From Glandiceps talaboti (taxonomy: Eukaryota; Hemichordata; Enteropneusta; Spengelidae), in assembly GCF_964340395.1 (NCBI RefSeq), contig NC_135565.1:4594142-4639141 (forward strand): DNA of 45,000 nt, written 5' to 3'. Position numbers and translations under genes: made by a program. Of this stretch, positions 36,344 through 45,000 are shown piece by piece; the stretch's first letter is position 1; each line of letters starts with the position of its first letter. The notes beneath the pieces were generated by a model that ran no database searches, had not been told where the DNA came from, and saw nothing but the letters and a program-made list of their open reading frames with translations.

Positions 36344-36696
36344 CACATAAATTATGAGATCGATCAACAAAAGCTCTTTTACTTCATCCATTCAAGCATA
36401 AATCTTTAATACGTATTTCTGTTAGCCCCCCCCCCCCCCCTATTGCAACAGCCGTGAAAAAAAGATGTATTTATGTGACCTTGTGTGGATCTTCAAGTCG
36501 TCAGTTCGTACATATTAACGATTGTTTAAACATTTGGATAAGCTTGAAATAATTGCGTCATTATGATAGTGTTAACTGAGAAAATGGTCGTCGACATAAA
36601 ATCAAATAAAGAATCAAATAAAGTAGGTGGAACTTAAACAACTATGAGGGGTCCAAATTGATTCTTAATTTTCACCTTGTCTAAGTCTCTATCTAG

Positions 36697-36923
<227 letters not shown>

Positions 36924-38307
36924 TCATACACACACGACCACATTGTGCACAGTTAATGTATTCAAGTCCATAGATATATTCGTTTGTTACAGAGTTCATA
37001 CAAGATGTCTTTGTTAGCTAGTTCTAGATCTACAAGGGTACATAAAGGGAAATTTGTTTAACGATCATTAGAGGCATATGTTGGTTATCGCAAGAACTAC
37101 CGTGAATGAAAAGCTGGATTACGATCAGAAAAAAATATGACGTTACTAAGTTTAATGCTGAGGTGAACAGAATAACTTCAATCTTATAGCAAATTACCTA
37201 TCCTATTTCTTTTCAAAATGTCCATGTTACCAGTTAGGTGTTTTGTTGAAATTAGTTTCTCAATACACAGCGTTATATATATCTTGAAGACTTCTTGTAC
37301 TTCAGTTGACATTATATGCGTACGATACTGCTAATCAACAAATTCGACTGACATAAAAAGGCGAGATCTGAATTTAATATCTAAAGTAGAACCGGTTATT
37401 GACGATAATGACCGCAAAACCACGAAATTGTTAGGAACAATATGACGGGATAATGATTTTGCTCGAAGAATGCATTCGCGTCACACACCAGTGTTCAATT
37501 GGCATGCTAACTGATAAATCACTTAACCAAACTACTATTGATTTGCAGGTATATACCAACTACATACAGATTCCGAAATCAGGTTCAAGCATTTCCTTGT
37601 CGGAATTAGTCATACGAATGCTTCCTGAGGCCTGTACATATCTATCGAAATCTCCGCTGTAACTCAAACCGTGCACATTTCATTTACAACAGATAAGGCG
37701 GGGTTAAAGTTCAAAAGGGTAGATTTCCGCTATCTATTCCTATATTCATAAAAGATATGAGTCGTGTTGTGTTGTCTCACTGTAGTATTTAGTACGAGGA
37801 AGCGCATTAGTCTTGTCCTAATGTCCCAGGGTAAATGTCTACGCAAAATGATTGTCAATCTGATAGGTTACGCAACCATACGTGGAATTAGCAAAATGGC
37901 TGAACGTAGCTAGATTTTTTTTCTAGATAACGAAAGTCGATGTTCACATATATTGGTACAGTTTTATAAAATTTTGAGTATTTAAAACTCACAATGATCT
38001 GTCTGTATAATGTGATAAGTATTATCACACTGAAACATTCAAGGTTCTCGATCAGGTATTGGGTATAGGTAGTATCTTTATGATGAATTCAAAAAGAAAA
38101 TAAGATTCATACAGAACCGAACTATACGAAGCGACATAGCATCAAGTATTAAACGCTTCTGTAGTTCAGGCAATCTCCTTTGCAAGTCGTACAATTAGAT
38201 GGCAAATATAATAAAAACCCTTGGTGCTACGAGAAAGTGACATTCACTAATATAACCATATCATATGTGCGATTTGCCGTATCGTTCCTCGAGGAAATTG
38301 AACTTAC

Positions 38308-38644
38308 TTTGTGAACGATAGAATCGGAATTGTTACATTCAATATAAGATAGAAATTGTTTCAAATTGTTGCCGCCGAAACTCAAACTTGTCATTTGACA
38401 AGTTAATTCTGGACATGAAAAAGTCGATAGAACATCACTGCATTCGGTACCTTTCATGTCTAATAAGCGTTCGACGGACGAAGCCAACAAATAAATTGAT
38501 CTATCAGGAGTCAAAGATATAAATGAAAACTTACTGTTTTGATGAGAGATACTATACGGAGTGAACGCAAACGGTTTCTGCTTCTGTTCGGCCGGCACAA
38601 TTATCTTGAAAGACTTCGGCAAGCTTCTACTGTGTACTGTGAAC
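38308..38644 (-). CDS. Candidate internal coding exon, unknown protein
   Basis: A 337-base minus-strand segment bounded by an acceptor (GTATTATTTTGCAG, ending at 38645) and a very good donor (AAA|GTAAGT at 38308/38307), open throughout in one frame (entry phase 2, exit phase 0). It encodes about 112 residues, including SFKIIVPAEQKQKPFAFTP, SLTPDRSIYLLASSVERLL and SCPELTCQMTSLSFGG, with four cysteines. Codon composition is richer in G/C than the surroundings. I do not recognise the family. Upstream and downstream exons were not found. A weak matching-phase donor lies near 38775, but its exon is unconvincing. Confidence 0.4.
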
Positions 38645-39464
38645 CTGCAAAATAATACTGACATGGACTGCACACTAGGTTACCTATATACCCGATTCTA
38701 ACATTGGGTTGGTCCCCAACGTCCTCATTAAGGTACAGAATGCCTGATATGGTAGCTGCTCTCGTTACGTACTTGCCGCCCTCGCATCGAATGACCAATC
38801 GAAAACACGCTTTGCACACGTCAGAAAAGCGTTAATTTCACCGGGCCCCCTAGATTCATATTTTTTCAACGAAAGTGTTTTCAATTTCATACTAAGTTCT
38901 TGATTTGCGTCTGTTGTGTGATAATCTTGACTATTATACTTGAAGTATGGGTAGTGATGATTTACCAGCTGTCTGCACTCGGTGGGTGTGTTCATTGTCC
39001 ACTATAATCTTCGTCATTTGTCATGATGGTTCAATGCTACAACTGGCATCAGATATACAGGTAACCATCGACGATGTAGGAAAGTGTTCAAAAGATTCGA
39101 ACAGAAAAGATAACGAAGGATTAACATTGAAGCAGGTGTGAACTTAAAGAAATGACATGTCCAATTAAAGTATACCTGATAGATCTTGTGAACGGAACAG
39201 ATAATGTGCATCGTTCTTCATGACGCAACTAATTACGTATATCCTAATTAGTTAGTTTTTCACATGCTGTTCAGTAATCTTGCTTGCCGGATGACGCAGG
39301 CGCTATGATATTGACCATAAAAAAGACTAAAACACCCTGTCACCCAAAAGCCCTGATTCAGTTCAACGACCGTGAAATTGTAATCACCAAAAACCTACAT
39401 AATTTCAAAATTTGAGAATAGTTACTAAGATCAGAATAAATACTTGCAGACTATCACCTCCATG

Positions 39465-39685
39465 CATTCGTCCATCTGTACATCTATCCATCCATTTATC
39501 TATCAATCGTCTATTCGTCCGTCCGTCCATCCGTTCATACATACATACATACATACATACATACATACATACATCCATACATGCAAACATGCATACTTGC
39601 ATGCATGCCTACATACATACATACATACATACATACATACATACATGCATACATACATACATACATACATACATACATACATACA

Positions 39686-39716
<31 letters not shown>
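39465..39716 (+). repeat. ATCC/CGTC to CATA compound microsatellite
   Basis: Imperfect ATCC and CGTC units lead into (CATA)n with CATG interruptions from 39535 to 39716. Confidence 0.95.
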
Positions 39717-40655
<939 letters not shown>

Positions 40656-41235
40656 GGTATTGTGCACATTATTATTCTCGTTACACTGTTTTCTTTTCAT
40701 GACCATTTCGTTATTATTGTATTGCCTGAATGTCCATAGTTTCCCAAACTTTCAAACGTTTTATCAGATTTTATGATCACATTATTGATCGATTGACTTA
40801 TTTTCAATTGTTGTGTTATAATAGACAAATGGAATTTTAGGAATGGGTATAATATTTTCTTCATTTCAGTATTTCTACTCTATTTCAATTTGATTTGATG
40901 GAACATCTTCGCCCTAAAATCGTTCGCGAAAGACAGTTAATTGTTCTTAGTTGTATTTTGTAGCTTGTCTCTGAATTGGTACAGTATAGTAAAGCTTGTA
41001 ACTGGGGACCCCTTTTCGTATCTAAAGACCAGTATCAAAACTGTGTTTGGGGGATTGCTTATTCACGAGGCGAGTCATGACATTAGTTCTATTTGTCCGG
41101 GGAAAAATTTATAAATTATCGCTGATATTTGAGACCTTAATGAAAACAAATAGTACTCTTTTTCTTCCGAATTTAATTTTCATTACTAAATCACCAAGAC
41201 GGTAGAATCACGATTACAGATTGAAGGTATCGCTA

Positions 41236-41504
<269 letters not shown>

Positions 41505-42636
41505 ACACTTACTTTTTTAATATTGTGATACTTTTCCCCCTTTTCAAGTGACCGAACAATCACATATTGTTGATGAAGATATCATATCGCCCAAACTCTG
41601 ACAAACAAAAATAAACCCGTTTGAATATAACCCGCTAGCAGTAGTACAGAGGCAACTATCTTAACAATGGATTTGAAAACAGCTTAAACAAGTTATTAGG
41701 ACCAATACCTTTCTCTTTGAGCGGGTTAACATTTTGAGTAATTGTAAATGATACATTTATCAATCACAGACTTATAACTTGAGATGATGACTGGAGTAAT
41801 CTACTGAACGTGACATCAGTCGTAAAACTTTACTTGGTGTATTCAGAACAATACGACTAAGAACCGATTGTATCTATAACGTGGGATTCGTTCGTCAGCT
41901 TTGATAAGAATGTCAATTCTATATACGTCTAATGCTGCCCAGCTCATAAAAAAAACATGTTTGTGACCTCCAGTAGAATTTTCACGCTCTTTCAAAATCA
42001 GTTTGTTTATGATATGTACAACTTGTGACGTAACAAGCAAAGCAAATTGACGCCTCTGATTTTCCTTACCATTTTCATCAATACATTGTGTATGTTATAG
42101 TAACATTGCCACACAGATAGAGCCACAAAAGGGCGTACTGCTAAAAATATTGCTGTTAACATTTCAACATCCCCAAATGCTATTTTTGTGCAGTTACTGG
42201 AGTTGAATACACCACAAAAAGTAAACCGAAAATATAGGACTAGAGTTATTGATTTAGTATACTAGTACAGTATGATATAATGACGCACTATTTGAAATAT
42301 TAAACACGTCACAACAGTCGCCACGCACGCAGTAACAAGCTGAAACGTGTACATCTTTAAGAAATAACCTCCTTGAATGCAGGATTGGTGACAGATGGAC
42401 ACAATCACGCTAATCAACGTCGAGAGTCATTAATCGTGAGTGGTGTCAATGTTCTGTATAATATTTTGTCTATGGCTAATAATCTGTAGTAGTACTCAGA
42501 CCTCTAGGATTTCAGTAAACTAGATGTTATGACGTCCTCGTTCGGGAAGACAGTACTGTGAGTACTTTGATGAGATGGAATGACTCAAGTAACATCGCAT
42601 ACGAATGTTCTCTGACTGTATGTCAGTCATTTTGTG
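41505..42636. other. No gene recognised
   Basis: AT-rich unique sequence with no supported feature. Confidence 0.6.
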
Positions 42637-42733
42637 ACAGACAGGCAGATATATAGACAGACATACATACATACATACATTCATACATACATACATACAT
42701 ACATACATAGACAAACAGACAAACCAGCAGACA

Positions 42734-42776
<43 letters not shown>

Positions 42777-42783
42777 GGCAGGC

Positions 42784-42816
<33 letters not shown>

Positions 42817-42870
42817 TCGACAGACAGACGGACGGACGTAGGGACTGACGAACGGACAGAAAGGCACTGA
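42637..42870 (+). repeat. GACA / CATA / GACA compound microsatellite
   Basis: The reverse complement of the TGTC-ATGT order seen at 30.85 and 32.86 kb, with GGAC variants towards 42840. Confidence 0.95.
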
Positions 42871-43241
42871 CAAACAGACAGGAAGGTGAAATGGGGAAAT
42901 AAAAATTCACAACTGTTCGAGAATCGAATAAGAAAGAAAAAAACAAACTATTATATGATTTCTGGGCAAAGACGTTATGTTATAGAATTCTACCTTTATT
43001 ATCTTTAATATGTTGACAATTTTTCTTTCTGTTGTGACTAAATGGACGTGTTTATGTATCTTTAAATTTTGTCAACATGTCATATCTTAGTCGCTCTTAT
43101 CAAATGACACTGAATTGGATTATATTTCACAAGAACAACTTCAAGATCAAGCGTTACAACTTTGATATTTGATTTGGTACGGCAGTCAACACACGATGAC
43201 AGATGGTGACTGGCAAGGTGAGGAAACAAGTAGAGTTGCGA

Positions 43242-43294
43242 ATGCACACACACATACACACACAACACACACACACACACACACACACACACCT
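43242..43294 (+). repeat. CA dinucleotide microsatellite
   Basis: (CA)n with one AA interruption, about 110 bases left of the foldback-like structure. Confidence 0.95.
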
Positions 43295-43402
43295 CCCCCG
43301 TACATGCAAATATTTACCAATATATTAATGATCTTAATTAGTTTTTTTATAACTTCTTCACGCTGTACTCTAAGAGCTTTACTGCGAGGCGCTGAATGAA
43401 AA

Positions 43403-44082
43403 ATGCTATCGTAAGGGAACGTGCTATCGTAAGGGAACATACATATAATGGCAAATGACGCATGTATGAGAGTGTTTAAAAAGACATAAGGAAATTGATG
43501 CCCTTTGAAAGTAGATGACGCATACGCATAAGGCAAAAGATGCATGTACGCAACTAAATGATGCAAGTGTGGATATAAATGAAACACACATGAAGAGGAA
43601 ATGATAATGACAAATGAAAATAAATGACACATGTCAAATGACACACGTGTCATGAATTTATAATTACTGCGTTAGGGTGCTGACATGACACTGCTTTTGT
43701 TTATATATGTCGCCAAACACCTAATGAGAGAAATGAATATCTTTCATTGCAGTAGCTCACATGTGTATGAGTTTCATGAGAACATGTACACTAATATCGT
43801 ATGTCATTCAAGTTCAAGTTTAGTGTCCTTTGTTTCCTTTCCATGACGCTCATAATTATGCATGACCGATTGTTATTTTAGGGACCTCATCTCCTATACT
43901 ATGCGTGACTTATTGCAATGACCATATAGTCGCATATTTGTGGATTTGGGTTTTGACTACCACCTTATTGTGTGTCATTTATTTTCATGTGTATACCATT
44001 TACCATTATATGTGCGACACTTTCTAGCGCGTCATTTGCCACGTATGCGTCATTTATATTCAAATGTGTGTATGACTGTGTA

Positions 44083-44113
<31 letters not shown>

Positions 44114-44275
44114 AATTTACTTTCATATGTGCATCATTTGTCTTATGTGTTTGTCGTTCATTTTTATACATGCACCATTTACCTTTATGTGTTTGCCATT
44201 TATTTTCATTCGCGCGTCATTTGCCGTTATGTTTGTGTGAATTATTCATGTGTATCATTTACGATAGCACGTGTA
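43403..44275. mobile_element. Foldback-like structure with inverted arms of ~20-bp degenerate repeats
   Basis: The left arm (43403-43672) is built of AAATGACGCATGT-type units. The right arm (about 43960-44275) is the reverse complement type, ATTTACTTTCATGTGTGTC. The outer ends pair: GTGCTATCGTAAG on the left and TTACGATAGCAC on the right. Next inward, ATAATGGCAAATGACGC pairs with GCGTCATTTGCCGTTAT. An 18-base direct duplication (TGCTATCGTAAGGGAAC) marks the left end. The centre (43673-43959) is unique and non-coding. Long inverted repeats made of short tandem units are the hallmark of foldback transposons. No transposase is present, so this would be non-autonomous. Confidence 0.6.
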
Positions 44276-44683
44276 AAGCAATTATTTTACATTCGTCGCC
44301 TCGTACTTTACATTGACAATTAATATCCATACTGAATAATTTTGGAACAGAGACTCTTTATAAACTTCAACAAAATCCCTGGTCAGTGTATTTATTGTAG
44401 TCTTTGCTGCAAGCTGGTGTGGTTTAAATCATAACAATCTCTGTCATCCGAGTAATATCACAATTATTTATACAACATTGTTGTTCAATCTATGTCCAAA
44501 GACTTCAGCCATCCTGAAACAAACGTGATTGACGGGAGGTACAAACCATTCACGTGATAATGCCAAACATGTCAGTAACAAGCAAACCATTCCACCACCA
44601 CTTCTCCACAGCGTAAGGAAGCAGTGTATGAAAGTTCAGTAGAATTGATGATTTAGTTTTGAGATATTAAGTCCACAGACAAA

Positions 44684-44847
44684 CAAACAAACAAACAAGC
44701 ATGCATACATACATACATACATACATACATACATACATACAGTATACACACACACACATACATACATACATACATACATACATACATACATACATACATA
44801 CATACATACATACATACATACATACATACATACATACATACATACAT
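44684..44847 (+). repeat. CAAA / CATA / CA compound microsatellite
   Basis: (ACAA)n 44679-44697, (CATA)n, a short (CA)n at 44746-44758, then (CATA)n to 44847. Confidence 0.95.
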
Positions 44848-44915
44848 TACTCGAATAGACCCAGCAATTTTCTTTCAAGTTTCTTCAACTAAAACGAGAG
44901 GTCATAGTTTGAAAC

Positions 44916-44923
44916 TATATAAG
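44916..44923 (+). promoter_or_regulatory. TATA-like box at the right edge of the window
   Basis: AAACTATATAAGG at 44912-44924 is a strong TATA box in form. An initiator-like TTCAGTC occurs at about 44958-44964, somewhat farther away than usual. Any gene would lie beyond the window, so this cannot be tested here. Confidence 0.25.
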
Positions 44924-45000
44924 GTCAGATCAAGGCTTGACATTCGCAAAAAATTCTTCAGTCTCAGAGTCATTGATATTGGAACAGTTTACCGGAGTCA

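Noticed and set aside
37549-37662. Possible terminal exon after TTTGCAG on the plus strand
   Set aside because: Only 37 codons with no recognisable motif or partner exon; the acceptor alone is not enough.
38765-38819. Upstream exon joining the 38308-38644 exon
   Set aside because: A GTACGT donor in matching phase exists near 38775, but the frame hits a stop at 38834 with no ATG or good acceptor in between.

Overview
This is AT-rich, gene-poor animal nuclear DNA. The window holds spliced-gene signals (GT/AG exon borders, polypyrimidine tracts), two decayed LINE retrotransposons, dispersed and satellite-like repeats, and many long di- and tetranucleotide microsatellites (TGTC, ATGT, TA, GA, TG). 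No bacterial or viral gene layout is present. The host is probably a marine invertebrate. The clade cannot be fixed from sequence alone: the one recognisable gene product loosely resembles deuterostome SALMFamide or kisspeptin-type peptides, but a lophotrochozoan is not excluded.

The most informative item is a previously unflagged two-coding-exon gene on the minus strand. Exon 1 (9499-9590) carries the start codon and a signal peptide. Exon 2 (6173-6543) completes a 152-residue precursor. The splice sites match in phase, with a strong acceptor just before the ATG. The precursor contains Lys-Arg, then GKGIGTLGLMF, then Gly-Arg-Arg, which is a textbook dibasic plus amidation arrangement and predicts GKGIGTLGLMF-amide. 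Its 2.95 kb intron holds an antisense LINE remnant (7199-8890). A polyadenylation signal lies at 6050-6055, and a TATA-like box at 10595-10602 is a possible promoter. No single ORF shows the gene because the signal-peptide exon is short and spliced.

Layout: 1-6.0 kb is noncoding with TGTC and TA microsatellites, one copy of a dispersed repeat and a degenerate 43-bp minisatellite. 6.0-10.6 kb is the neuropeptide-like gene with the intronic LINE. 11.1-11.6 kb is a better copy of the 43-bp minisatellite. 13.6-15.5 kb has TGATA and ATCC tracts, a TATA-Inr core promoter and a 59-bp tandem array. 15.0-18.1 kb contains CRE and ETS/CRE motif clusters that look regulatory. 20.0 kb has a candidate terminal exon. 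At 21.7 kb and 41.3 kb two identical 58-bp cores lie in opposite orientation, each embedded in TA microsatellites. 22.6-22.9 kb is a compound microsatellite. 23-30.8 kb is mostly featureless. 30.85-33.25 kb is a second LINE remnant between two compound TGTC/ATGT microsatellites. 36.2 kb has the second dispersed-repeat copy, inverted. 38.3-38.6 kb has a candidate internal exon on the minus strand. 43.4-44.3 kb is a foldback-like structure with inverted arms built of degenerate ~20-bp repeats.

No tRNA, rRNA, CRISPR array or complete autonomous transposon was found. Translations of the microsatellites give long open frames of repeated Cys-Leu-Ser-Val, Tyr-Ile-His-Thr or Arg-Glu, which are not genes.
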